A stretch of 32,733 nt of DNA from Clostridia bacterium (GTDB lineage Bacteria > Bacillota > Clostridia > Peptostreptococcales > Acidaminobacteraceae), in the NCBI GenBank assembly GCA_016937975.1, contig JAFGVN010000029.1, positions 1 through 32,733 on the forward strand. Direction: 5' to 3'. Position numbers and translations under genes: made by a program. The notes below the pieces were generated by a model, which was not told the origin of the DNA, searched no databases, and saw only the letters and a list, made by a program, of their open reading frames with translations. Within the stretch, counting starts at the first letter, position 1. Each line of letters begins with the position of its first letter. This document shows, piece after piece, positions 14,340-22,636 of this stretch.

Positions 14340-15455
14340 ATGATGAAAGCAATCATTCACATAGACTCAAATCATAACAAAATGCAGTCAAGAATTCAGA
14401 AGGAAAGTCAAAAGATATTTGGTAAAACGGTATTAAACATTTTAAAGGATACCCTTGAAAGTGAATGGACACTGATTAGTAAAGCAGATTTAATGCCAGA
14501 AGACCCTGTGATATTCTTTATGGGTAATGTTCCGTTGCTGTGTTTAGATGCCATTAAGGCGGATTTAAAGCAATATGAAGAGGATCTTATCTTTTTTAAA
14601 GATGAAAGAGAAAATCCATTGGCCTTATACATTAATGGTAAAACATTGGGAAAAGGAATTGATTTAATAAAATCACAATGGCTGAGTTTTTCAGATTTGT
14701 TAACAGACCTTAAGATGCCATATCGAGTTGAAATCATTGAAAGTACTTTATGTATATTTGATAAAAGAGATTTACATGAAGCGACAAAACGCATTCAGAG
14801 AATTCTTAATAACAAACACTTGGATCAAGGTGTAACAATCATAGATATGGAAAGCACATACATCGATTTTGATGTGGCAATAGAAATGGATACAGTGATT
14901 TATCCGAATTCATTTCTCACGGGTCGAACCTTAATCGGTGAAGGATGTGAAATTGGACCTGCAGCTAGAATAGACAACAGTAAAATAGGTCATAAAACAG
15001 TTGTGAAGGATAGTACTATTTTATCTTCAGAAATCTCTAGTGAAACCAGTGTTGGACCATATGCATATATTCGTCCAAACTCATTCGTTGGCAGTCATGT
15101 TAAAATTGGTGATTTCGTGGAAGTGAAAAATGCTAAAATTGGTGATCATACAAAGATTTCTCATTTGAGCTATGTAGGTGACGCAGATTTAGGAGAACAC
15201 GTCAATGTAGGATGTGGTGTAGTATTTGTTAATTACAATGGTAAGGACAAATCACGTTCAACTGTAGGCGATAATGTTTTTATTGGATGTAATAGTAATA
15301 TTGTAGCACCGGTGGTTTTAGAAGAATTAGCTTATGTAGCAGCAGGCACAACTGTAACTAAAAAAGTTGAATCAGGAGACTTGGCAGTTGGTCGGGCAAA
15401 ACAAGAAAATAAAAAAGGCTGGGTTGAACGACGCAACTTAATTTCAAAAAAATAA
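14340..15455 (+). CDS. glmU: GlmU-like glucosamine-1-phosphate acetyltransferase with degenerate uridyltransferase domain
   Basis: A 371-aa GlmU homologue, about 85 residues shorter than the usual ~456. The C-terminal left-handed beta-helix acetyltransferase (about 165-371) is well conserved: R245 (YAYIRPNS), K263 (VEVKNA), H275 and Y278 (ISHLSYVGDA), N289, and the NYNG motif near 298-301. It should acetylate glucosamine-1-phosphate with acetyl-CoA. The linker (DLHEATKRI...NNKH, GVTIID) is also intact. The N-terminal ~140 residues should carry LAAGxGTRM for UTP binding, but read MKAIIHIDSNHNKMQS at that place. Only a faint GNVPLL (normally GDVPLL) remains. Uridylylation is therefore probably lost. 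ATG 14340 behind AAGGAGG is preferred over the longer frame from 14280. Gene order (spoVG-glmU-prs) is standard. Confidence 0.85.
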   Translation: MMKAIIHIDSNHNKMQSRIQKESQKIFGKTVLNILKDTLESEWTLISKADLMPEDPVIFFMGNVPLLCLDAIKADLKQYEEDLIFFKDERENPLALYINGKTLGKGIDLIKSQWLSFSDLLTDLKMPYRVEIIESTLCIFDKRDLHEATKRIQRILNNKHLDQGVTIIDMESTYIDFDVAIEMDTVIYPNSFLTGRTLIGEGCEIGPAARIDNSKIGHKTVVKDSTILSSEISSETSVGPYAYIRPNSFVGSHVKIGDFVEVKNAKIGDHTKISHLSYVGDADLGEHVNVGCGVVFVNYNGKDKSRSTVGDNVFIGCNSNIVAPVVLEELAYVAAGTTVTKKVESGDLAVGRAKQENKKGWVERRNLISKK

Positions 15456-15532
15456 TAGGGATAAATCATTGGATGATGTATCACCTATAAAATAAATGAC
15501 ATAAGTCATCAAAGAATTCTAGGAGGAGAGTC

Positions 15533-16486
15533 ATGCATTCTAAAGGTAAGAAAATCAAGATTTTTGCGGGGAATTCAAATCAAGACCTGGCAAAGAAGAT
15601 TTGTGGTGAGTTAGGAGTACCGCTAGGTGATGTTGAAGTAAAGACTTTCAGTGATGGAGAAATTGCTGTAAATCTTTCTGAAACAGTACGTGGTGTTGAC
15701 GTCTATATCGTTCAATCTACAAGTCCTCCAGCTGTAAATACTTATTTGATGGAACTGTTAATCATGATTGATGCTTTAAAACGAGCTTCAGCTGGTAGAA
15801 TTACAGCAGTTATTCCATACTATGGATATGCACGTCAAGATCGTAAAGCAAAAGCTAGAGATCCAATTTCAGCAAAATTATGTGCAGATATTTTAACAGC
15901 AGCAGGTGCAGATCGTGTGTTAACTATGGACTTGCATGCCGCTCAAATTCAAGGTTACTTCAATATTCCAGTAGATCATTTATTAGGAGTTCCTATTTTA
16001 GCGGATCACTTTAAAAAACAAGAGATTGAAGATTTGGTTATTGTTTCACCAGACTTAGGTTCTGTAACAAGAGCTAGAAAATTCGCTGATCGATTAAATG
16101 CAGAAATTGCAATTATCGATAAAAGAAGACCGGAAGCAAATGCTGTTGAAGTCATGAATATCATTGGTGATGTTAAAGGTAAAAATGTTATTTTAATTGA
16201 TGACATGATTGATACTGCAGGAACAATTACACAAGGTGCTCAAGCTTTAGTGGATAGTGGTGCAAAAAGAATTATTGCTTGTTGTACACATCCTGTTTTA
16301 TCAGGTCCGGCATTAGAGAGACTTGAAAAATCTGTTATTGATGAACTAGTTGTTTTAGATACAATCGAATTGACTCAAGAAGCAAAAGCAATGGAGAAAA
16401 TTACTCAATTGTCAGTTGCTGAGATCTTTGCTGAATCGATTAGAAGAATTTTCAATAATGATTCTGTAAGCAAATTATTTGATTAA
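15533..16486 (+). CDS. prs: ribose-phosphate pyrophosphokinase (PRPP synthetase)
   Basis: A 317-aa class I PRPP synthetase, making 5-phosphoribosyl diphosphate from ribose-5-phosphate and ATP for purine, pyrimidine, histidine, tryptophan and NAD synthesis. Motifs are [36 protein letters not shown] (ATP flexible loop region), [11 protein letters not shown], and the PRPP-binding loop [14 protein letters not shown]. The length is standard and AGGAGGAG precedes the ATG. It lies 77 bp behind glmU with no U-tailed terminator between, so co-transcription is likely. A strong terminator follows. PRPP is also the effector of PurR, encoded nearby. Confidence 0.97.
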   Translation: MHSKGKKIKIFAGNSNQDLAKKICGELGVPLGDVEVKTFSDGEIAVNLSETVRGVDVYIVQSTSPPAVNTYLMELLIMIDALKRASAGRITAVIPYYGYARQDRKAKARDPISAKLCADILTAAGADRVLTMDLHAAQIQGYFNIPVDHLLGVPILADHFKKQEIEDLVIVSPDLGSVTRARKFADRLNAEIAIIDKRRPEANAVEVMNIIGDVKGKNVILIDDMIDTAGTITQGAQALVDSGAKRIIACCTHPVLSGPALERLEKSVIDELVVLDTIELTQEAKAMEKITQLSVAEIFAESIRRIFNNDSVSKLFD

Positions 16487-16506
16487 AATTCATATATTTT
16501 AACCTA

Positions 16507-16533
16507 AAAGCCCGGATTTATATCCGGGCTTTG
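16507..16533 (+). terminator. prs terminator
   Basis: AAAGCCCGGAT and ATCCGGGCTTT form an 11-bp GC-rich stem with a short loop. T-rich sequence follows, slightly interrupted. Confidence 0.85.
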
Positions 16534-16642
16534 TCAATATTTTTGCCTATTTAGCCTATATAATGATTATTTATCCTAAATTCAAAATATTCTGAATAAT
16601 ATCTCTCTAAATAGGTATAATACCATTATATGGAGGTGGCTT

Positions 16643-18697
16643 ATGGAGAATAAGGTTAGAGCAGGTTTGGGTTTAAAGATAATTTCTATGTTTTTATTGG
16701 TAATTATAATTCCCTTAGGTGTTTTGGGTACGATATCATTTTTAAGTTCAAGAACATCATTGTTGGATAGTATGGACGTTAATGGTACAAAGTATGTCGA
16801 GGCAACCGTAGGTTCAATTGATAACTTTTTGGGTAGTTTTGGTTTAATGATTGAAAGTTTAGCATACGATGAACAAGTAATAAGTATTGAAGATAGCGCT
16901 TCGGCAAAACAAGTTGTGCTAAATAAGTTTGGCAATATTATGAATATCAATAAGGCGTTTTTAAATATATATATAGGTACTGAAACTGGAAATATGCATA
17001 TCTATCCGGAACAAGAATTACCGGATTGGTTTGTTGCAAAAGAAAGACCTTGGTATCAAGCTGCCGTACAAAATGGTGTTATGTCTTGGACTGAACCCTA
17101 TGTTGATGCTGGAAGTGGAACTATGGTTATTTCAAATGCGATGATTGCAAAAAGAAATGGTCAATTAATGGGTGTTATGGCCAGTGATATTGCCTTATCA
17201 GATTTAACGGATAGTTTAGCGGATTATAAATTAGGTGAAACCGGAGAGTTAATTATATTATCGCCAACAAATCAGGTTATAGTACATCCCGATTCTAAGT
17301 GGAATGGTAAACCATATTTAGATAAAGGTATATTGGATCAAATTACAGGAGATCAAGGTTCATTCGAATATAAACCATTTAAAACTTTGATTGCACCTCC
17401 AGAGACACCTGAAGGACAAAATCCTATTGAATTTCCTGAAACAAAGGTTGGGGATGTTAGAACTGCTTATTACAAAAAAACGGATTTAGGTTGGACTGTA
17501 ATTGTAACAGTTGAAGAAGCAGAAATCTTGAAACCAGCAACTGCAGTTCTAATAAGAATTGCTATAGTAGGGTTTGTTGCGATTGTTATAGCCAACATTT
17601 TAGCGATGATATTCTCAAGACGCTTAACCACAAGAATCAAACAAATTATGTCTGTAACTGAAAAAGCTAAAAATGGAGATTTAACTGGTGATTTGGCTGT
17701 TAAAAGTCATGACGAAATTAATGTACTCGCTGTCAACTTAAAGAATGCTTTTAGTTCGTTAGCCATTATGATGAAGGACATTAAGTTAATTTCTACCGAG
17801 GTGTCAGAAGCTGCTACTAATTTAGCAGCAACTTCACAGGAAGCTTCAGCAAGTGCTGATGAAGTAGGTAGAACCGTAGAGGAAATTGCTGATGGAGCTT
17901 CATCACAAGCAAAAGATACGGAACTCTCAGCAGAAATTGCTTATAGTTTGTCTCATAAGTTTGAAACCTTAAATCAGAGTACTAATGCCATGATCGAGTC
18001 GACAAAAGAAGCGATTGCCGCAAACACTACTGGTACCGAAAGAATTGAGATGCTTTCAAAATCTTCAGCGGCATCTGGTGAAGCAAGTGCAAGAATTGGT
18101 AAATCTATTTCAGAACTCAACAGCCAAACAAGAGATATTGATACAATCTTAGTTTCGATTACTGGTATTGCAGAACAAACAAACTTGTTAGCTTTAAATG
18201 CTTCCATAGAGGCTGCTAGAGCAGGTGAGCATGGTAGAGGTTTTGCAGTAGTTGCTGATGAAATTAGAAAACTAGCAGAAGAATCTAACCGTTCTGCTGA
18301 GCAAATAAGAGGCATCATTAACAATATTCAAAGAGATAGTGAAAAGACAGTGAATGAAATGGCTGAAGTTGAATCGATTACAAAAGATCAAGGTAAAGCT
18401 GTTGAAGATATGAAATATTCCTACACTATTATCTCAAAATCTGTTGAAGCAATAGCTTCAATGATTGATAATATTGGTGCTGCAGTAGCAGAGTTAACTT
18501 CTGATAAGGATAAATTGGTCAGTGCTATCGAAAACATATCGGCTGTATCTCAACAGACTGCAGCAGGAGCACATCAAGTTAGTGCTTCTACAGATCAACA
18601 AAGAATTGCTGTTGGTGACGTTGCAGAGTCTGCAGAATTGTTAAATGAAATCGCATTAAGACTTAACTCAGAATTATCTAAATTTAAAATCGAATAA
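16643..18697 (+). CDS. methyl-accepting chemotaxis protein with extracellular Cache domain
   Basis: A 684-aa transmembrane chemoreceptor. The layout is a membrane segment near 9-30, then an extracellular double-Cache type sensor (about 35-290) with the typical [11 protein letters not shown] and [16 protein letters not shown] segments. A second membrane segment (about 299-322), a HAMP linker (about 323-375) and a long cytoplasmic signalling coiled coil follow. The hairpin tip [38 protein letters not shown] is intact, so it should bind CheA/CheW. dCache receptors commonly sense amino acids and other small metabolites; the ligand here cannot be named. GGAGGTGG precedes the start. It is monocistronic, with a terminator behind it. 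It implies that the organism has a chemotaxis system and probably flagella or pili. Confidence 0.93.
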   Translation: MENKVRAGLGLKIISMFLLVIIIPLGVLGTISFLSSRTSLLDSMDVNGTKYVEATVGSIDNFLGSFGLMIESLAYDEQVISIEDSASAKQVVLNKFGNIMNINKAFLNIYIGTETGNMHIYPEQELPDWFVAKERPWYQAAVQNGVMSWTEPYVDAGSGTMVISNAMIAKRNGQLMGVMASDIALSDLTDSLADYKLGETGELIILSPTNQVIVHPDSKWNGKPYLDKGILDQITGDQGSFEYKPFKTLIAPPETPEGQNPIEFPETKVGDVRTAYYKKTDLGWTVIVTVEEAEILKPATAVLIRIAIVGFVAIVIANILAMIFSRRLTTRIKQIMSVTEKAKNGDLTGDLAVKSHDEINVLAVNLKNAFSSLAIMMKDIKLISTEVSEAATNLAATSQEASASADEVGRTVEEIADGASSQAKDTELSAEIAYSLSHKFETLNQSTNAMIESTKEAIAANTTGTERIEMLSKSSAASGEASARIGKSISELNSQTRDIDTILVSITGIAEQTNLLALNASIEAARAGEHGRGFAVVADEIRKLAEESNRSAEQIRGIINNIQRDSEKTVNEMAEVESITKDQGKAVEDMKYSYTIISKSVEAIASMIDNIGAAVAELTSDKDKLVSAIENISAVSQQTAAGAHQVSASTDQQRIAVGDVAESAELLNEIALRLNSELSKFKIE

Positions 18698-18700
18698 TTT

Positions 18701-18728
18701 AAAAAGGGAATCAAAGATTCCCTTTTTT
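18701..18728 (+). terminator. chemoreceptor gene terminator
   Basis: AAAAAGGGAATC and GATTCCCTTTTT pair around a three-base AAA loop and end in a T run. Confidence 0.92.
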
Positions 18729-18885
18729 GTTACATAAAAGGTACTATTTTGCAATGAATCACTTAATGCTTATTTCATTATTCAAGAGTGACAGGAAAAT
18801 GTGTTATATATAATCATGTTTTAAGCGGGAATCTTAAAAAAAATCATTACATTCTTTTGATAACGTTTAATTTCCATAAATTCTA

Positions 18886-18914
18886 TTGAGGTTGATATGG
18901 TTTAGTGATAAAAT
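18886..18914 (+). promoter_or_regulatory. sigma-A type promoter for the LtaS-like gene
   Basis: TTGAGG (18886-18891), a 17-bp spacer and TAAAAT (18909-18914). It overlaps the start of the longest open frame, which argues for the internal start at 18940. Confidence 0.65.
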
Positions 18915-18939
18915 GCTCTATAGAATTGGAGGAATTCCT

Positions 18940-20739
18940 ATGAACTCAAAAAATAGATTACCATTTCTGTTGTTGTTTCTTGCAATGGTAGTGAAATTTG
19001 CTTGGTTTTATAATATGTTATCAGTAACAAGTAATTATTTTTTTGTCATCATTTTCACAACGGTATTTTATGGTGGCCTTTTGTTGCTATTCTCAAAAAA
19101 ACCTTGGATAACCATAGGGCTTGCAAGTATCTTAACAATTATTTTTGAATGTGAAGTATTATATTTCAGATATTTTAACAAGTTGTTGTCCTTTTATAAT
19201 GTGTCTCAAGCGAGATTCGTTAATAGTGTTTCAAATGTCATGTTAAGCCTAATAAGACCCGGTGATATTATATTGTTGTTGGACCTGTTGGTGTTGGCTA
19301 TAATTTTATTTTATAATAAAGACTTATTGGTTCTAAAAAAACGATTTAAGATTGTAACGACTGCATTTGTTGTGATATTAGTGCCATGTTTAACCCTTGC
19401 TTCTTTTGGAAGTGATTTTGGCATCAGTGTTATGAATCAAGAATTTTTCATGTATCATACCAAGGATGGCATAGAAGTATATCAATCTGAGATTACAGAT
19501 GAGTCTGAGCCTGTTTTAATGCCTGAACCTATTTCTATTCACAAGCCAGAAATAATACCAGATGATGAAATAAGATTGACAGGCTTATTTAAAGGGAAAA
19601 ATTTAATTACCATACAAGTAGAATCTTTACAAGATATGGTGATTAACAAAACATACAACGGACAGGAAATTACGCCATTTCTAAATAGTTTGATAGGAAA
19701 TGATACATTCTATTTCAGTAGCTACTATCAGCAATTGGGAAAAGGAAACACTTCTGACGCAGAATTTTCAAGTCATAATTCTTTGTATCCTTCAATGGAA
19801 AGTATTTCATATTTAAGGTATCAAAATTTTAAATTCAGTGGCTTGCCAGTCTTACTCAAAGAACAAGGTTATAAAACCCTGGCATTCCATGGTAATGAAG
19901 CTTCTTTTTGGTGTCGTGAAGAAGCCTATCCTACACAAGGCTTTGAAGAGTTTTATAGTGAAGAACGATTAGACATCAATGAAGTTATCGGCATGGGATT
20001 ATCGGATAAATCTTTATTTAAACAAGGTGCTGAAATTCTTTCTAAAGAGAAATCGCCTTTCTATGGTTTCTTTGTTACAATCACCAACCATAACCCTTAT
20101 AAGATTCCGAAGGCATTAGTAACAATAGATCTTAAGCCGGAAGATGAAGACACGTTGTTTGGCAGATACATTGAAAGTGTCCATTATACAGATGAAGCTT
20201 TAAAACTGTTTTATGATGAATTGGAAGCAAAAGGGTTATTAGAAAATACAGTATTTGTTATTTATGGAGATCATCATGGTATCTCTGCAATGGATAAGAG
20301 TTATAATGAAAGTGTTACAAAATTTATTGGGGAGAAGTATGATTTAGATCAGATGATGAATATTCCTTTGTTTATTCATGCCCCTGGTATGAATATTTCA
20401 GAAAATATTGACGAGGTATCAGATCAGCAAGATTTATTGCCAACTTTAAAAAACCTCTTTGATTTAAAAGATGATTCTTTTACAGTAGGTCAAGACTTGT
20501 TGAACACCAATGATCATTTTGTATTGTTCCAAACCTATATGATTAAAGGTTCCTTTATCTGGGATGATATTGTCTTTGATATGTCACGAGATGGTATTTA
20601 TGAACATTCGAGAGCATGGAACAGAAAAACAAAAGAACCAATTGATTTGGAATTGTGTCGTGACGGGTATGAAAGAGCATTGTATGAAATTGCCTTGAGT
20701 CGATACTATCTTGAAAACAATATTGTTGTATCAGAGTAG
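18940..20739 (+). CDS. ltaS: lipoteichoic acid synthase family protein (sulfatase fold)
   Basis: A 599-aa membrane enzyme of the LtaS family, which transfers glycerol-phosphate from phosphatidylglycerol to build lipoteichoic acid or related polymers outside the membrane. The N-terminal ~190 residues hold about five membrane segments. The extracellular sulfatase-like domain has all the expected metal and catalytic residues: E228 (QVESLQ), the nucleophile T271 (GKGNTSDAEF), and D444-H445 (YGDHHG), plus ITNHNPY. The open frame extends to TTG 18886, but ATG 18940 has GGAGG seven bases upstream and a clean hydrophobic start. It is monocistronic, with its own promoter and a terminator containing the stop codon. 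It could polymerise a related phosphopolyol; the exact polymer is inferred. Confidence 0.87.
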   Translation: MNSKNRLPFLLLFLAMVVKFAWFYNMLSVTSNYFFVIIFTTVFYGGLLLLFSKKPWITIGLASILTIIFECEVLYFRYFNKLLSFYNVSQARFVNSVSNVMLSLIRPGDIILLLDLLVLAIILFYNKDLLVLKKRFKIVTTAFVVILVPCLTLASFGSDFGISVMNQEFFMYHTKDGIEVYQSEITDESEPVLMPEPISIHKPEIIPDDEIRLTGLFKGKNLITIQVESLQDMVINKTYNGQEITPFLNSLIGNDTFYFSSYYQQLGKGNTSDAEFSSHNSLYPSMESISYLRYQNFKFSGLPVLLKEQGYKTLAFHGNEASFWCREEAYPTQGFEEFYSEERLDINEVIGMGLSDKSLFKQGAEILSKEKSPFYGFFVTITNHNPYKIPKALVTIDLKPEDEDTLFGRYIESVHYTDEALKLFYDELEAKGLLENTVFVIYGDHHGISAMDKSYNESVTKFIGEKYDLDQMMNIPLFIHAPGMNISENIDEVSDQQDLLPTLKNLFDLKDDSFTVGQDLLNTNDHFVLFQTYMIKGSFIWDDIVFDMSRDGIYEHSRAWNRKTKEPIDLELCRDGYERALYEIALSRYYLENNIVVSE

Positions 20740-20756
20740 CCTAGCTACTCTTTTTT
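20734..20756 (+). terminator. LtaS-like gene terminator, containing its stop codon
   Basis: GAGTAGC and GCTACTC form a 7-bp stem with a three-base loop, followed by six T. The TAG stop (20737-20739) lies in the left arm. Confidence 0.9.
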
Positions 20757-20785
20757 GTATAGTTTTTTGTGAATTGTTTTTTCTC

Positions 20786-20814
20786 TTGAGAATTTCATAG
20801 GTGAAGCTTAAAAT
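20786..20814 (+). promoter_or_regulatory. sigma-A type promoter for the GNAT gene
   Basis: TTGAGA (20786-20791), a 17-bp spacer and TAAAAT (20809-20814) lie 17 bp before the GNAT ATG. Confidence 0.65.
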
Positions 20815-20831
20815 AAAGCTGAGGTGAGATT

Positions 20832-21881
20832 ATGATACAAGTAAAAAAGAGTGAAGTTGAAAATATTAAAAATTGGTTGAAAAGTGAAGGCTATTTAACC
20901 TTGAATATTCAAGGGATGATTGAAAATACGGATTATCCTATTTTTACGGATGATGTGAATGCGCCCAATGGTATATACATAAAAGAAGGCTACTTTTACT
21001 ATATTTACGGAAAAACAAGTTCCTTTGTAGAAGCCTTCCATGAGACTTTGGAAGACTCTTTTATAGGTTTTTCTGGTACGAATGAAGTGGTATTAAGATT
21101 TTATGAAAATTATTGTATGCAGTGGGAAAATTCTTGTCGCCAATATCACTATCCAAAAAAGACTGTTGATGAGCTTAAGGTTTTGGAGTCTTTAAAAATT
21201 GAAGATGCAGCATTTGTACAAGAACATTATGAATATGCCAGTGATGAATCCTATACAAGTATTCAAAGTGCAATTTTAAATCGACCAACTTCATGTTTAC
21301 GAAATGAAGAAGGCTTAATGTCCTTTGTAATGCTTCATGATGACAATTCTATTGGCTATATGTATACTTTAGAGAAATATCGTGGTCAAGGCCACGCTTA
21401 CGCTTTAACTCAAAGCATAGTGGCGAAAGCCCTCGAGACAGGTCGATTACCTTATATTCAAATCGTTTATGGTAATGAACCTTCAATGGGTTTGGCAAAA
21501 AAATCAGGTTTTGAATATCATGGAGATGTTTATTGGTTTGGTATTGTTCATACAAAAGGTGAGGATTTTGAAAATGGGGTGTTAGAATACCGTCAACATT
21601 ACAAATGTCTGCCCCAAAGCATAGCGACAAGACTCAGTCTAAAAAAAGATTATGAGAAGAAAGGTGTTGTTCTTATGGATGGTTCTTTTGTTTATGATGA
21701 AATCTCATATCCTTTTCAATGTGTAGAGCGAGACGGATTGTACTGTATGTTTATTGAAAATACACCGGATTGGTTGATTAAAGAAGGTTTGATAGAACTC
21801 ATGAAAGAGGATGATCATGTGGTGATGCTTAATCAAAAGATTACCCTAAAAGGCTTTCAAATTGTGAATTCACTTGAATAA
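20832..21881 (+). CDS. GNAT family N-acetyltransferase with N- and C-terminal extensions
   Basis: A 349-aa cytoplasmic protein. The middle (about 130-245) is a GNAT acetyltransferase domain: YMYTLEKYRGQGHAYALTQS contains the R/Q-x-x-G-x-G/A acetyl-CoA pyrophosphate loop, and NEPSMGLAKKSGFEYHGDVYW is the usual final helix and strand. The N-terminal ~130 residues resemble the mixed N-terminal half of double-GNAT proteins but lack a second acetyl-CoA loop. The C-terminal ~100 residues are unrecognised. GAGGTGAG precedes the ATG. It is a single-gene unit with its own promoter and terminator. The substrate (protein, amino acid, antibiotic or other amine) cannot be deduced. Confidence 0.8.
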   Translation: MIQVKKSEVENIKNWLKSEGYLTLNIQGMIENTDYPIFTDDVNAPNGIYIKEGYFYYIYGKTSSFVEAFHETLEDSFIGFSGTNEVVLRFYENYCMQWENSCRQYHYPKKTVDELKVLESLKIEDAAFVQEHYEYASDESYTSIQSAILNRPTSCLRNEEGLMSFVMLHDDNSIGYMYTLEKYRGQGHAYALTQSIVAKALETGRLPYIQIVYGNEPSMGLAKKSGFEYHGDVYWFGIVHTKGEDFENGVLEYRQHYKCLPQSIATRLSLKKDYEKKGVVLMDGSFVYDEISYPFQCVERDGLYCMFIENTPDWLIKEGLIELMKEDDHVVMLNQKITLKGFQIVNSLE

Positions 21882-21929
21882 AATGTGAAATTTATCTATA
21901 CTTAAAGAGCAAATCACAAGCATTGAACA

Positions 21930-21970
21930 AATATAACAGCCCCCTATTTGGGAAAAGTTATATTTTTTGT
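21930..21970 (+). terminator. terminator of the GNAT gene
   Basis: AAATATAAC (from about 21930) pairs with GTTATATTT and is followed by a T run. An inner CCCC...GGG pairing sits in the loop region. Confidence 0.8.
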
Positions 21971-22014
21971 GTTGTTTACGTTTTCTGTTTAATGTTAAAA
22001 ATTAAGCCTTGATA

Positions 22015-22038
22015 ATGACTTTTAAGTTATAAAGTCAT
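22015..22038 (+). repeat. 8-bp inverted repeat in the pth leader
   Basis: ATGACTTT (22015-22022) and AAAGTCAT (22031-22038) are perfect inverted copies with an 8-base spacer, 28 bp before the pth GTG. It could be an operator or an RNA hairpin; no T run follows. Confidence 0.5.
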
Positions 22039-22065
22039 GGGCTCGATGAAATAAAGGAGTTTAAT

Positions 22066-22629
22066 GTGTATATAGTAGTAGGCCTGGGGAATCCTGGGAA
22101 AAAATATGATGTGACAAGACATAATATTGGATTTGAAGTTGTTGAGGAATTGGCAAGAGAAAATCAAATTAAAATCAATAAAACTAAATTTAAAAGCTTA
22201 ATTGGAGAAGGTAATATTGGCTCTGAGAAAGTTGTTTTAATGAAACCCCAAACCTATATGAATTTAAGTGGCGAAGCGGTTATGAAAGCCATGGAATTTT
22301 ATAAGGTTCCCATAGAGCATCTTATTGTGATTTATGATGATATTGATGTGGAGTTTGCGAAAATTAGAATTCGAAAAAAAGGCAGTGGCGGTTCTCACAA
22401 TGGCATGCGAAATATCATATATCTTTTGAAAGATGATCAATTTCCAAGAGTAAGAATGGGAGTTGGAAGACCGTATCCCAATCAACCATTAGCCGATTTT
22501 GTATTGCAGAGATTTTCAAAATCAGAACAAGAAGAGATGATGCCTGTTGTAAGAGACAGTGTAAAGGCTATTGAAACCATTATTAGAGAAGACGTAGATC
22601 TTGCAATGAATCGATTTAACAAAAAGTAG
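22066..22629 (+). CDS. pth: peptidyl-tRNA hydrolase
   Basis: A 187-aa Pth that releases peptides from prematurely dropped peptidyl-tRNA, recycling tRNA. Conserved motifs are VGLGNPGKKYDVTRHNIGFEVV (active-site His in RHNIG), KPQTYMNLSGEAV, IYDDIDV and GSGGSHNGMRNI. The length is standard. The start is GTG 22066 behind AAAGGAG; the overlapping ATG at 22064 is out of frame. mfd starts only 7 bp after the stop, the pth-mfd coupling common in Firmicutes. Confidence 0.97.
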   Translation: MYIVVGLGNPGKKYDVTRHNIGFEVVEELARENQIKINKTKFKSLIGEGNIGSEKVVLMKPQTYMNLSGEAVMKAMEFYKVPIEHLIVIYDDIDVEFAKIRIRKKGSGGSHNGMRNIIYLLKDDQFPRVRMGVGRPYPNQPLADFVLQRFSKSEQEEMMPVVRDSVKAIETIIREDVDLAMNRFNKK

Positions 22630-22636
22630 GTGTGAA

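Noticed and set aside
15480-15510. ATGACATAAGTCAT palindrome between glmU and prs as a terminator
   Set aside because: The stem is five base pairs, AT-rich and has no T run; read-through into prs is expected.
18886-18939. TTG start for the LtaS-like protein
   Set aside because: It coincides with the -35 box of a good promoter; ATG 18940 has GGAGG and gives the normal membrane start.
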